NCBI GenBank assembly: GCA_023460085.1
Contig: JAEWRI010000001.1
Span: forward strand, 124,001 to 188,000
Direction: 5' to 3'
DNA from: Bacillota bacterium
GTDB lineage: Bacteria; Bacillota; Clostridia; Christensenellales; SZUA-584
DNA: 64,000 nucleotides
This document shows positions 1 through 8,232 of this stretch, in pieces. The notes below the pieces were generated by a model that saw only the letters and a list, made by a program, of their open reading frames with translations, had not been told where the DNA came from and searched no databases. The position numbers and the translations under genes were made by a program. The first letter of the stretch is position 1; each line of letters opens with the position of its first letter.

Positions 1-55
1 TCTGCGGCGAGAAGCTGTGCCCCAGCCTGCCGCCAATCAATCCGGCCCGCATCAT
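1..55 (-). CDS. aroE: Shikimate dehydrogenase, N-terminal fragment (cut by window edge)
   Basis: Only the first 18 codons are inside the window. They read MMRAGLIGGRLGHSFSPQ, and the G-L-I-G-x-x-L-G-H-S-x-S-P signature is the shikimate-binding N-terminus of AroE, which reduces 3-dehydroshikimate with NADPH. The ATG at 55 follows AGGGGA and lies 9 nt downstream of the pheA stop, so it is the last visible gene of the aromatic operon. A second ATG directly follows the first, so the exact start is ambiguous by one codon. Confidence 0.85.
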   Translation of the reverse strand, partial: MMRAGLIGGRLGHSFSPQ

Positions 56-64
56 GCAGGTCCC

Positions 65-1183
65 CTACACCGTCCGGCGCGGGTACGAGCCCAGCCAGAC
101 CAGCTCCGCCGCGGCGCGCCTTGCGGTTTGCAGCACGCGCGCGATGCGCTCCTCCTCCACGCTGCCCTCGAAATCCAGGTGGAAAAGGTACTCGAAGGGG
201 CATTCCCGCAGCGGGCGCGATTCCAGCTTCAGCACGTTGACGCCCGCGTCGGAGAAGATGCGCAGCACGTCGCACAGCGAACCGGGACGGTGCTCCACCT
301 TGAATATGACGCTCGTCTTGTCGCACGCCGGGGTGAGGCGCGGCTGACGCTCAATGATGACGAAGCGCGTGCGGTTGCCGCTGCTGTTCTGTATGCCCTC
401 CTCCAGCACGGCGAGGCCGTACAGTGACGCCGCCCGCGCCGACGCGATGCACGCGACGGTTATATCGCCCAGCTCGGCCACCTTCATGGCGGCCTGCGAG
501 GTGCTGAGCGCCGGGATGGCGCGCATGCCGGGGTGCGCCGCAAGGTAGCGGCTGCACTGCTGTATGGGCTCCGGGTGCGTATAGACCTCGCGGATGTCCT
601 CCGCGGCAGCGCCCGGTATGCCGAGAAGGCTCTGCGTCACCGAAAGCAGCTGCTCCGCGACGATGTAGAAGCCGTACCGCGCCAGCAGATCCGCCACCGC
701 CGTAATCGCGCCGGTGTCGGTGTTCTCCGCGGGCAGTATCGCGCGGGAGATTTCCCCCTCGCGCAGCGCGACGAAGATCGCCTCGAACGTGTCGTAGCCG
801 CGCAGCCCTTCCCCGCCGAACGCGTCCAGCGCCGCGATGTGCGAGAACGAGCCGGGCAAGCCGAGAAAGCCCGTATCTCCGCCCTCGGCCTTTGCCGCGG
901 GCGCGGGCGCGATGCGCTCGTGCTGGCGCTGCTTGCTGATGTCCATCAGCGCGCGGTAGAAGCGCCGCAGCGCCTCCGCGTTGGCCGGGTCCGCAAGGCG
1001 GGCCTGCGCACGCGCGATCACCGCGTCCTCCCGCGCCGCGTCGAACACCGGCATGTCGTGGCGCTCCTTGACGCGCGCCACCTCCGACGACACCGCCATG
1101 CGTGCCTCGAACAGCGGCACCAGCTGCCCATCTATCTCGTCGATACGCGCCCGCAGCGGCGCCAACTCCTCCGTATACCCCAT
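65..1183 (-). CDS. pheA: Bifunctional chorismate mutase / prephenate dehydratase (P-protein)
   Basis: This 372-residue protein converts chorismate to prephenate and then phenylpyruvate for phenylalanine synthesis. Residues 1-88 are an AroQ-type chorismate mutase helical domain. Residues about 104-280 are the prephenate dehydratase domain, with GSFSH at 111-115 and the NRTRF motif at 270-274. Residues about 288-365 are an ACT domain carrying ESRP at 321-324, the phenylalanine-sensing motif of this family, so feedback inhibition by Phe is expected. The start chosen is the ATG at 1183, which overlaps the aroC stop as TGATG and has AAAGGA upstream. A longer open frame extends back into aroC, but that part is out-of-frame shadow. 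Confidence 0.95.
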   Translation of the reverse strand: MGYTEELAPLRARIDEIDGQLVPLFEARMAVSSEVARVKERHDMPVFDAAREDAVIARAQARLADPANAEALRRFYRALMDISKQRQHERIAPAPAAKAEGGDTGFLGLPGSFSHIAALDAFGGEGLRGYDTFEAIFVALREGEISRAILPAENTDTGAITAVADLLARYGFYIVAEQLLSVTQSLLGIPGAAAEDIREVYTHPEPIQQCSRYLAAHPGMRAIPALSTSQAAMKVAELGDITVACIASARAASLYGLAVLEEGIQNSSGNRTRFVIIERQPRLTPACDKTSVIFKVEHRPGSLCDVLRIFSDAGVNVLKLESRPLRECPFEYLFHLDFEGSVEEERIARVLQTARRAAAELVWLGSYPRRTV

Positions 1184-2262
1184 CACATATTCCTTTCCAG
1201 CATGCAGTCCAGCAGCGCGATGCACGCCGCCGCTTCGATGGCCGCCGCCGCGCGCGGTACGATGCAGGCGTCGTGCCTGCCCTTTACCGCGATGGTTTCC
1301 GGCTCCAGCGTTTGCAGATTCACCGTCTGCTGCGGCATGGAGATGGACGCGGTGGGCTTGACCGCGGCCTCGAACACGACCGGCATGCCGGTGGTGATGC
1401 CGCCGATGACGCCGCCGTTGTGGTTGGTCGTCGTGACGACGCGCCCGTCCCGCACAGCATAGGCATCGTTGGCCTCGCTGCCGCGCAGCCCCGCGAAGCC
1501 GAAGCCCTCGCCGAAGGAGATGGCCTTGACGGCGGGCACCACGAACAGCAGAGACGCCAGCGCGCTCTCCACGGTATCCATCATGGGGCTGCCCACGCCC
1601 GCCGGAACGCCGCACAGCGCGCACTCCACCACGCCGCCCACCGAGTCGCCGCAGGAGGCCGCGTCCACGACGGCCTGCTCCATGGCTTCGCGCCTCGTTT
1701 CGTCTACAAGCGGCAGCCGCTGCGCCGCGAGACGCTCCGCCAGTTCTCGCGGGATGTCAGCCTTGTCAAACGGCATATCCTCCACGCCCGCGATGCGGCG
1801 CACGTGCGTCGCCGCATAAACGCCGCGCGCCTCCAGCAGCTGCGCCGCCACGGCGCCCGCGAACACGAGCGGCGCGGTGAGCCTGCCGGAGAAATGCCCG
1901 CCGCCGCGCGGGTCGTTACAGCCGCCGTAGCGCACGAAGCCGGTGTAGTCCGCGTGACCCGGACGATTGGGGCGCTCCGCGTAGTCCTCCGAGTGCTGCT
2001 GCCGATTGTAGAACAGCACCACCAGCGGCGTGCCCGTGGCGTGCCCGTCGAAGTAGCCGGAGACCACCTCGAAGTCGTCCTCCTCGTTGCGCGGTGTGGA
2101 CCAGGCTTCGCCGCCCGCCCGCCGCCTGTCCAGAAACGCGCGCACCTTCGCGAAGTCCAGCGCCGTGCCCGCCGGTACGCCGTGCATCACGACGCCCATC
2201 TTGGAGCCGTGCGACTCCCCGAATATGTCCGCGATGAAACGCTTTCCCCATACGCTGCTCAT
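1183..2262 (-). CDS. aroC: Chorismate synthase
   Basis: This 359-residue enzyme catalyses the last common aromatic step, EPSP to chorismate, and needs reduced FMN. The N-terminal GKRFIADIFGESHGSKMG segment contains the G-E-S-H-G signature. RPGHADYTG follows in the middle, and then RGGGHFSGRLTAP, the clostridial variant of the R-E-T-A-x-R-V-A-A-G region seen in proteobacteria. Length is normal. The ATG at 2262 overlaps the aroA stop by 4 nt (ATGA), which implies translational coupling. Confidence 0.97.
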   Translation of the reverse strand: MSSVWGKRFIADIFGESHGSKMGVVMHGVPAGTALDFAKVRAFLDRRRAGGEAWSTPRNEEDDFEVVSGYFDGHATGTPLVVLFYNRQQHSEDYAERPNRPGHADYTGFVRYGGCNDPRGGGHFSGRLTAPLVFAGAVAAQLLEARGVYAATHVRRIAGVEDMPFDKADIPRELAERLAAQRLPLVDETRREAMEQAVVDAASCGDSVGGVVECALCGVPAGVGSPMMDTVESALASLLFVVPAVKAISFGEGFGFAGLRGSEANDAYAVRDGRVVTTTNHNGGVIGGITTGMPVVFEAAVKPTASISMPQQTVNLQTLEPETIAVKGRHDACIVPRAAAAIEAAACIALLDCMLERNM

Positions 2263-3524
2263 TCTACGCGCCCTCCCAGCTGTGCAAAGTCTTCAAAGAA
2301 TTTCGGATAGGATTTGGAGACGCACTGCGCCCCGCGCAGCGTGACGCCCTGCCGCGAAGCCGCCGCCGCCACGGAAAACGCCATGGCGATGCGGTGATCC
2401 CCGAAGCTGTCTATCTCCCCGCCGTTGGGCTGCCCGCCCTGTATGATGAGCCCGTCGGGCTGTTCCCGTACCTCGATGCCCATCGCGGAAAGGTTCCGCG
2501 CCAGCGCGCTCAGCCGGTCGCTCTCCTTGATGCGCAGCCGCGCCGCACCCGTAATGCGCGTCTGCCCTTCCGCAAACGCCGCGGCAACCGCCAGCGGCGG
2601 CACGATGTCCGGGCACTGCGACGCGTCGATGTCCGCGCCATGCAGCCGCGCGGGCTTTGAGACCAGCGCACTGCCGTCGCGCGATATGTCCGCGCCCATG
2701 CGCAGGAGAATATCCGTGATGACCCTGTCGGGCTGCATCGAATCCGTCAGCCCTTCCGCGCGCACCGGGCCGCGGATGGCCCCCGCCACAAGGAAGAACG
2801 CCGCCTGAGAGTAGTCCCCCTCTACGGAAATCTGCCGCGGCTGGTACGCCTGCCCGCCGCGCACCGTGAAGCGGTCGCCCTGCGCAGCCGCCTCCACGCC
2901 GAAGCGGCGCAGCGTATCCGCCGTCATGTCCACGTACCCGCGCGACTCGAAGCCGCCCAGCACCTCAATTTCGGAGTCGCCGGAAAGCAGCGGCAGCGCG
3001 TACAGCAGCCCCGTCACGAACTGCGAGCTCACGCGCCCGTCCACGCGGAAGCGCCCCGCACGCAGCGCGCCCTCCGCCGTCAGCGGCAGATTCGCCTCGT
3101 AAGGCCGCGTATAGCGGATGCCCTGCTCGTCGAAGATCTGCAGGTATGCATCCAGAGGCCGCTGCGGCAGCCGCCCGCGCCCGGTGAACGTGCGCCTGCC
3201 ATCCCGCGCGCACGCTACGGGAATCAGAAAGCGCAGCGTAGAGCCCGACTCGGCGCAGTCCAGCACCGCGTCCGGCGCGGGGTCGCCGCCGCCGCGCAGC
3301 GTTACGGTATTATATTGCCCATTCGGAACGATATCCGCCGCGCAGCCCAGCGCTTCGCACGCGGACAGGGTGGCGCGGATGTCGTCGGAGAGATCCACGT
3401 TTTCGACGACGCTTTCGCCCTTCGCCAGCGCCGCCGCCATTATGGCCCGGTGCGCCGCGCTCTTGGAGGGCGGCACGCGCACCGTACCGGAGAGCGCCCC
3501 CGGCAGTATGCGGATATCCGTCAC
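2259..3524 (-). CDS. aroA: 3-phosphoshikimate 1-carboxyvinyltransferase (EPSP synthase)
   Basis: This 421-residue enzyme joins shikimate-3-phosphate to phosphoenolpyruvate. The N-terminus contains PPSKSAAHRA, where the Lys-Ser pair binds substrate. Later come QFVTGLLYALPLL, GDYSQAAFFL and RIKESDRL, then FGDHRIAMAFSVAA near the C-terminus; all are family motifs. I chose the GTG at 3524 because it overlaps the aroB stop as GTGA and gives the normal family length. The frame stays open further upstream, but that stretch lies over aroB and lacks homology. No shikimate kinase is visible in the window. Confidence 0.96.
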   Translation of the reverse strand: MTDIRILPGALSGTVRVPPSKSAAHRAIMAAALAKGESVVENVDLSDDIRATLSACEALGCAADIVPNGQYNTVTLRGGGDPAPDAVLDCAESGSTLRFLIPVACARDGRRTFTGRGRLPQRPLDAYLQIFDEQGIRYTRPYEANLPLTAEGALRAGRFRVDGRVSSQFVTGLLYALPLLSGDSEIEVLGGFESRGYVDMTADTLRRFGVEAAAQGDRFTVRGGQAYQPRQISVEGDYSQAAFFLVAGAIRGPVRAEGLTDSMQPDRVITDILLRMGADISRDGSALVSKPARLHGADIDASQCPDIVPPLAVAAAFAEGQTRITGAARLRIKESDRLSALARNLSAMGIEVREQPDGLIIQGGQPNGGEIDSFGDHRIAMAFSVAAAASRQGVTLRGAQCVSKSYPKFFEDFAQLGGRVE

Positions 3525-4588
3525 AGGTAGTCCTCCATCTCGCGCGCGTCGATGCGGTGCAAAAAGGCTTCGCCCGGCTCGGATATCATCACGAGGTTCA
3601 GCTTTTGCGCAAGGTTCTTTTTGTCCACGGCGATGCCGCGCAGCAGCTCGTCCGCGTCGTATTCGCCCGTGTCGTGCGGCAGGCCGTATTTCTGCAGCAC
3701 GGAAACGATGCGCTCCGCCGTGCCTTTTTCCGTGAGCCCCATGCGCTCGCCCGCGCGCGCGATGGCCGCCATGCCCAGCGCCACGCCGCGCCCGTGCGTC
3801 ATGGGCAAACCTCGCCGTGCGCACAGCCGCTCGATGCTGTGGCCGATGGTATGCCCGAAGTTCAGCACCATGCGTTCGCCCGTATCGCGCTCGTCCGTTT
3901 CGACAACGCCGCGCTTGATGTCCACGCAGCGTGCCACCAATTCCGGCAGCTCCGGCGAAGCCGCGGTGACGGGTTTGCCATGCTCCAGCCGCGCGAACAT
4001 GTCCGCGTCGCTGATCAGCGCGTACTTAATGAGCTCCGCCATGCCGTCCGCGAACACCTCGGCGGGCAGCGTGCGCAGCGTCTGTATGTCGGCGCAGACC
4101 AACGACGCCGGATAGAACGCGCCCACGAGGTTCTTGCCCTCCGGCAGGTTGACCGCCGTCTTGCCGCCTACAGAGCTGTCTATCTGCGCCAGCAGCGTGG
4201 TCGGCACCTGCACCAGCGTCACGCCGCGCAGGTATACGGAGGCCGCGAAGCCCGCGAGATCCCCCACCACGCCGCCTCCCAGCGCCACGACGACATCGGA
4301 GCGCGAGTACGCGTACTGCGCCAGCTCGCCCAGCAGCCGGGACAGCGTGCCCATGCTTTTGGAGCCCTCGCCCGGCGCAACGGAAAACGTGTGGCACGGC
4401 GCGCCCGCGCGCTTCAGCCCGTCGGACAGCGCCGCCGCATAGAGTGCCGCGACATGCTCGTCCGTGACGAGCGCGAATTTGCTTTGCGGGTACGCCTCGT
4501 AAAGCTGCTCTGGCAGCCGCTCCAGCAGCCCCGCGCCCACCTGCACCGTATACCGCCCCGCGCCCGCGCGCACCGCAATCTCCTTCAT
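3521..4588 (-). CDS. aroB: 3-dehydroquinate synthase
   Basis: This 355-residue NAD- and metal-dependent enzyme cyclises DAHP to 3-dehydroquinate. Visible motifs are VVALGGGVVGDLAGFAAS, the nucleotide-binding Gly-rich loop, then VPTTLLAQIDSSVGGKTAVN, and the metal-ligand region LNFGHTIGHSIE. The C-terminal VDKKN segment is also typical. The start at 4588 overlaps the tyrA stop by 4 nt (ATGA). The only other ORFs here are antisense or frame-shifted shadows. Confidence 0.97.
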   Translation of the reverse strand: MKEIAVRAGAGRYTVQVGAGLLERLPEQLYEAYPQSKFALVTDEHVAALYAAALSDGLKRAGAPCHTFSVAPGEGSKSMGTLSRLLGELAQYAYSRSDVVVALGGGVVGDLAGFAASVYLRGVTLVQVPTTLLAQIDSSVGGKTAVNLPEGKNLVGAFYPASLVCADIQTLRTLPAEVFADGMAELIKYALISDADMFARLEHGKPVTAASPELPELVARCVDIKRGVVETDERDTGERMVLNFGHTIGHSIERLCARRGLPMTHGRGVALGMAAIARAGERMGLTEKGTAERIVSVLQKYGLPHDTGEYDADELLRGIAVDKKNLAQKLNLVMISEPGEAFLHRIDAREMEDYL

Positions 4589-5424
4589 GGTTTGCCCCCT
4601 TTGGACATTTTCTCCAGCAGCTTGCGCAGCGCCGGGGCGTTGCGCGCCTCCACGGCGTCCCGCAGCGTCTCCAGCGCCTGCTGGCAGCGTCCGATGCTCT
4701 CCACGACATATTCTGCGTTCTCGGTCAATAGTCCTGCCCAGAGTGCCGCGTTGATTTCCGCGACGCGCGTGACGGATTTGTAGCTGCCGCCCGCGTAGCG
4801 CTCGCAGCCCGCTGCCGCTTCGCGCACAGCCAGCGCCGCGAGGTGCGGCAGGTGGCTCACGCGCGCCACGATTTCGTCGTGCCGGTCTGCCCTGAGCGAG
4901 GGCATATCGTCGCAGCCGAAGGCGTCCTTCAGCACCACCGCCCACGCCAGCGCACTGTGCTCCGTGCGGATGGTGGGCGTCAGTATCATCACGGAACCCA
5001 GAAACACCGCCGCGTCCGAATTCTCATAACCCGACTTTTCCCGCCCGGCCATGGGATGCAGGCACAGCAGCTCGTGCCGCGCGTCCAGCAGCGGCAAAAG
5101 GCTTGCTATCACCGGCTCTTTGAGGCCGGTCAGCTCCGCGAACACGCCGCCCGGCTTCAGATGCGGCTTCGTCTGTTCATACAGCGCTGCCACGCTTTCG
5201 GGAGGCACGCAGCACAGCACCAGGTCGTAATCGCCCGCCTGCAGCTCCGCGTATCCCGCGCGGATGGCACCGTCGCGCTTGGCCTGCGCGAGCGTCTTCC
5301 AGTCGGAGTCCAGCCCGTCCACCTGCGAAAACCCCGCCGCGCGCAGCGCCTTCGCCGCCGAACCGCCGATGAGCCCCAGCCCCGCAATCAGCACGCGGCT
5401 GCTTTTAAAGCCACTGTCCTCCAT
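4585..5424 (-). CDS. tyrA: Prephenate dehydrogenase
   Basis: This 279-residue enzyme oxidatively decarboxylates prephenate to 4-hydroxyphenylpyruvate for tyrosine synthesis. The N-terminal Rossmann motif reads GLGLIGGSAAKAL. LCLHPMAGREKSGYENSD carries the HPMAG substrate-binding signature. SHLPHLAALAV in the helical C-terminal domain contains the conserved SHLPH. No ACT domain is present, since the protein ends after the dimerisation domain, so tyrosine feedback may be absent or act elsewhere. The start lies 1 nt after the aroF stop. Confidence 0.95.
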   Translation of the reverse strand: MEDSGFKSSRVLIAGLGLIGGSAAKALRAAGFSQVDGLDSDWKTLAQAKRDGAIRAGYAELQAGDYDLVLCCVPPESVAALYEQTKPHLKPGGVFAELTGLKEPVIASLLPLLDARHELLCLHPMAGREKSGYENSDAAVFLGSVMILTPTIRTEHSALAWAVVLKDAFGCDDMPSLRADRHDEIVARVSHLPHLAALAVREAAAGCERYAGGSYKSVTRVAEINAALWAGLLTENAEYVVESIGRCQQALETLRDAVEARNAPALRKLLEKMSKGGKP

Positions 5425-5425
5425 A

Positions 5426-6442
5426 TCACACGCTCCGGCCCATCAGCGCCGCCGCGCCGCGCAGCTTGCCCATCAGCGCCGCGAATTTCTCGGGCATCAG
5501 CGACTGCTTGCCGTCCGACAGCGCCTCGGCGGGATGCTCATGCACCTCCACCATCACGCCGTCCGCGCCCGCGCACACCGCCGCCACCGCCAGCGGCTCC
5601 ACTGCCCACCACAACCCCGCCGCGTGGCTCGGGTCCACGATGATGGGCAGATGGCTTTGGCGTTTGATGACCGGCACCGCCGAAATGTCCAGCGTGTTGC
5701 GCGTGGCCGTCTCGAAGGTGCGGATGCCGCGCTCGCACAGCGCCACGTTGGGGTTGCCGCCCGCCGCGATGTACTCCGCCGACATCAGCCATTCTTCGAT
5801 GGTGGCGGAGAGCCCGCGCTTTAAGAGCACCGGCTTTTGCGTCTTGCCCAGCTCCTTCAGCAGCGCGAAGTTCTGCATGTTGCGCGCGCCCACCTGTATG
5901 ACGTCCACCATGTCCACGAAGGTTTCGATGTCGCCGATGCTGATGATTTCGGTGACGATGGGCAGCCCGGTCTCCCGCTTCGCCGTTTGAAGGTAGGCCA
6001 GCCCTTCCTTGCCGAGGCCCTGAAAGCGGTACGGATTGGTGCGCGGCTTGTACGCGCCGCCGCGCAGGAAATTCGCGCCCGCCGCTTTCACCTGCTTCGC
6101 GACGGAGACGATCTGCTCCTCGCTCTCCACGGAGCACGGCCCGGCCATCACCGCGAGGCCCGGCCCGCCTATCGTGAAGCCCTCGCCGCGCACCACGGTG
6201 TCGTCCGGGTGAAACGCGCGGTTGACCTTCTTATAGGGCTCCTGCACGCGCATCACCTTCTTTACCGCCTCGTGCTCCTGTATGGGCTCGGTATCCAACG
6301 CCGATGTGTCTCCGATGAGGCCCAGTATGGAGTAATTGACACCGTCCATACGCTGAACCTCGAGCGAAAAGTCCTTTTCCAGAGAATGCACCAGCTCCTC
6401 GACTTTGCCCTTGTCCGCGCCCGGCTTCAGTATGATGATCAT
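5426..6442 (-). CDS. aroF: DAHP synthase with N-terminal ferredoxin-like regulatory domain
   Basis: This 338-residue protein is the entry enzyme of the shikimate pathway, condensing PEP and erythrose-4-phosphate. Residues 1-about 68 form the ferredoxin/ACT-like domain seen in Thermotoga-type DAHP synthases, which usually mediates feedback inhibition by Tyr or Phe. The TIM barrel then shows VMAGPCSVESEEQ, LRGGAYKPRTNPYRFQGLG, PVLLKRGLSATIEEW and VDPSHAAG. The start at 6442 has a clean GGGAGGA Shine-Dalgarno. It is the first structural gene of the operon and sits directly behind the leader attenuator at 6484-6648. Confidence 0.97.
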   Translation of the reverse strand: MIIILKPGADKGKVEELVHSLEKDFSLEVQRMDGVNYSILGLIGDTSALDTEPIQEHEAVKKVMRVQEPYKKVNRAFHPDDTVVRGEGFTIGGPGLAVMAGPCSVESEEQIVSVAKQVKAAGANFLRGGAYKPRTNPYRFQGLGKEGLAYLQTAKRETGLPIVTEIISIGDIETFVDMVDVIQVGARNMQNFALLKELGKTQKPVLLKRGLSATIEEWLMSAEYIAAGGNPNVALCERGIRTFETATRNTLDISAVPVIKRQSHLPIIVDPSHAAGLWWAVEPLAVAAVCAGADGVMVEVHEHPAEALSDGKQSLMPEKFAALMGKLRGAAALMGRSV

Positions 6443-6483
6443 TTTGTTTCCTCCCGCTTTCTGTAAATCGTAATCTTATAATC

Positions 6484-6510
6484 AAAAAGGGAGCCCGGCT
6501 CCGAGCTCCC
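6484..6510 (-). terminator. Attenuator terminator in the aro operon leader
   Basis: On the minus strand the arms GGGAGC (6510-6505) and GCTCCC (6494-6489) flank a 10-nt loop and are followed by five T residues (6488-6484). The hairpin lies between the leader peptide and aroF. Its loop and left arm contain CTCGGAGCC (6505-6497), which can instead pair with GGCTTCGG inside the leader peptide gene (6594-6587), forming an antiterminator. Confidence 0.85.
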
Positions 6511-6534
6511 TTTCATTATCGATGTGCCAAAAGT

Positions 6535-6648
6535 TTATAAAGCCCGCTTTGCCGGTATCTGTCCGTATTCGGTTAACGTAAAGTATCCGAAGCCATAATA
6601 GCTCCGGCTGCTAAACGAGAAATACCGATTTGCGGACGATGCGGACAT
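6535..6648 (-). CDS. Aromatic leader peptide (Phe/Tyr attenuation), 37 aa
   Basis: A small gene not found by length-based callers. AAAGGAGG (6664-6657) precedes the ATG at 6648 by 8 nt. The 37-residue product has 5 Tyr and 4 Phe. Residues 9-23 read YFSFSSRSYYGFGYF, which is 8 aromatics in 15. The tandem Tyr codons 17-18 sit in the loop of a hairpin CCGGAGC/GCTTCGG (6607-6601 with 6593-6587). Stalling there would free segment 2 (6594-6587) to pair with the terminator sequence 6505-6497 and allow transcription into aroF. This matches the pheL/trpL logic of enterobacteria, although Firmicutes more often use T-boxes. Confidence 0.88.
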   Translation of the reverse strand: MSASSANRYFSFSSRSYYGFGYFTLTEYGQIPAKRAL

Positions 6649-6675
6649 CCTGCGCGCCTCCTTTGGGTTTGCATC

Positions 6676-6705
6676 ATTATATGCGGAACGCGGTAAATCC
6701 GTCAA
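6676..6705 (-). promoter_or_regulatory. Promoter of the aromatic operon
   Basis: TTGACG at 6705-6700 and a perfect TATAAT at 6681-6676, separated by 18 nt, match a housekeeping sigma-A promoter. Transcription would start near 6669, just ahead of the leader peptide Shine-Dalgarno. Confidence 0.85.
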
Positions 6706-6795
6706 GTAAAATAATCGTCAAGGCCGCAGCCTTTTTGGAGGGATCAGGGACTTGTCCGTGGAATATGCAGGTAGCTATTTGAAAGGAGTACGGCC

Positions 6796-7317
6796 ATGAG
6801 TGAGAAAAATTGCGCGGCGGATATCCGTCTGGCCGCCGTATGCGGGCTGTTCTGCCCGTCATGCTCCGTCTACATCGGCACGACGGAGGAACCCGAAAGG
6901 CTGCGCGCGATGGCTGCGCGGTTCGGCATGCCGGTGGAAGAACTGGAATGCCTGGGATGCCGCTCCGAGAAGCGCTCCTTTTATTGCCGGGACCGCTGCA
7001 AAATGGCGGCGTGCGCCGCGGAGAAGGGCCTTTCCTTCTGCGGCGAGTGTGGTGAGTATCCCTGCGAAGAGATTAAAACCTTCCAGTCACAGGCGCCCCA
7101 CCGTCTGGATCTGTGGTCGTCGCTGGAACTGGCAAAAGCCGATGGGCTGGAGCTGTGGTATGAAGCGATGCGGGCGCGGTATTCCTGCCCCGCGTGCGGC
7201 GCTGTCAACTCGGCCTACGATGAGACGTGCCGCAAATGCGGCAGTACCCCCAGCTGCGCGTATGTGCAGGAACATGGCGAAGAAGTAGCGCGGTTCACCG
7301 GCCGCATCAAGCCTTAG
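6796..7317 (+). CDS. DUF3795 domain protein, Cys-rich
   Basis: This 173-residue cysteine-rich protein is divergent from the aromatic operon. It begins with AAVCGLFCPSCSVYIGT, continues with LECLGCRSEKRSFYCRDRCKMAACAAEKGLSFCGECGEYPCEEI, and ends with a second zinc-ribbon-like part, CPACGAVNSAYDETCRKCG. The first part is the DUF3795 pattern (C-G-x-x-C-x-x-C with a later C-x-x-C-x-x-x-P-C). The function of that family is unknown, but metal binding is probable. The ATG at 6796 follows GAAAGGAG. The C-terminal ribbon looks like a fused accessory domain. Confidence 0.8.
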   Translation: MSEKNCAADIRLAAVCGLFCPSCSVYIGTTEEPERLRAMAARFGMPVEELECLGCRSEKRSFYCRDRCKMAACAAEKGLSFCGECGEYPCEEIKTFQSQAPHRLDLWSSLELAKADGLELWYEAMRARYSCPACGAVNSAYDETCRKCGSTPSCAYVQEHGEEVARFTGRIKP

Positions 7318-7339
7318 CGGATTGATGGCGGAATGGGGC

Positions 7340-8209
7340 CTACGGCTGCTTTTTGCGCGGCATCCAGTTGTGGTTGGCGTCGTCTTCCGCGCGGAACAGT
7401 ATAAACCGGCGCATAATTTCGCTGATGAGCGTATCCCACTCGGCAGGGTCTATGAAAGGATTTTTCTTCGCGCCCTGCTCCCGGCGGCGCAGCTTCTCGA
7501 ACGTGGCGTTTTCCCCGGGCTGCCTGCCCAGCGTCACGTCTACCTTCTCCCCGCGGATCTTCTCCAGAGACTGCATGAACTGGCTGCGGGTATCCGACAC
7601 GATGTGAAAATCCTTAAAGTAGTCCCGGCTGAGCGTTTTAAACCCGGAGCCTCCGAAAATGCCGCATATCAGCGAAACGCCATCTTCCACCGTTTCGAAG
7701 AAGTACGAGGTCGAACCGGCGGTGTGCCCCGGTGTGGCGACGGCGCGGACGCGCACCGTCCCCAGCCGTACGGCGTCTCCGTCCACCAGCCGGATGTCCG
7801 GGATGAAGAAGGGCGGGTCGTCGGCCATGGGCAGCAGCAGCTCCGGGCGCTCCTCCGCGGTGCGCGCGTCCGCTTCTCCGATGGCGGTCTTGCAGCCGAA
7901 CAGCGAAACGAGCGCGGGCGTACACCCCACGTGATCTGCGTGCGCGTGCGTATGCAGTATGTATCGAATATCGGCCGGGTTAAACCCCAGCTCCCAGATG
8001 GCCTGCAGCAGCAGCGGAAGCTGCCGCGCAAAAGGCGTATCGATGAGCAGCAGCCCGTCCCCGGTATCCACGAGGTGTGAACTGCATACCTGGTTGCCGA
8101 CGTAGTAGACGCTGCCCGCGATGCGAAACGGTTTCACGTAGTGCATGTACGGCTGGCGGCAAACGATATCCATGTCCGCAATCGAATCAGCCGTTTTGTA
8201 TTTTTTCAT
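7340..8209 (-). CDS. MBL-fold metallo-hydrolase (subclass B3-like)
   Basis: This 289-residue protein has the zinc-binding H-x-H-x-D-H motif as HTHAHADHVG at about residues 86-95. A further metal His lies in ATPGHTAGSTSY and another in SDTRSQFMQS-type C-terminal sequence. The overall layout resembles B3-type metallo-beta-lactamase-fold hydrolases, many of which are not lactamases. No signal peptide is visible, so it is probably cytoplasmic and the substrate cannot be inferred. It is followed on the same strand by no obvious partner; the XerD-like gene lies 24 nt upstream. Confidence 0.75.
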   Translation of the reverse strand: MKKYKTADSIADMDIVCRQPYMHYVKPFRIAGSVYYVGNQVCSSHLVDTGDGLLLIDTPFARQLPLLLQAIWELGFNPADIRYILHTHAHADHVGCTPALVSLFGCKTAIGEADARTAEERPELLLPMADDPPFFIPDIRLVDGDAVRLGTVRVRAVATPGHTAGSTSYFFETVEDGVSLICGIFGGSGFKTLSRDYFKDFHIVSDTRSQFMQSLEKIRGEKVDVTLGRQPGENATFEKLRRREQGAKKNPFIDPAEWDTLISEIMRRFILFRAEDDANHNWMPRKKQP

Positions 8210-8232
8210 GGCTTCTCCTGAACCGAATGGTT

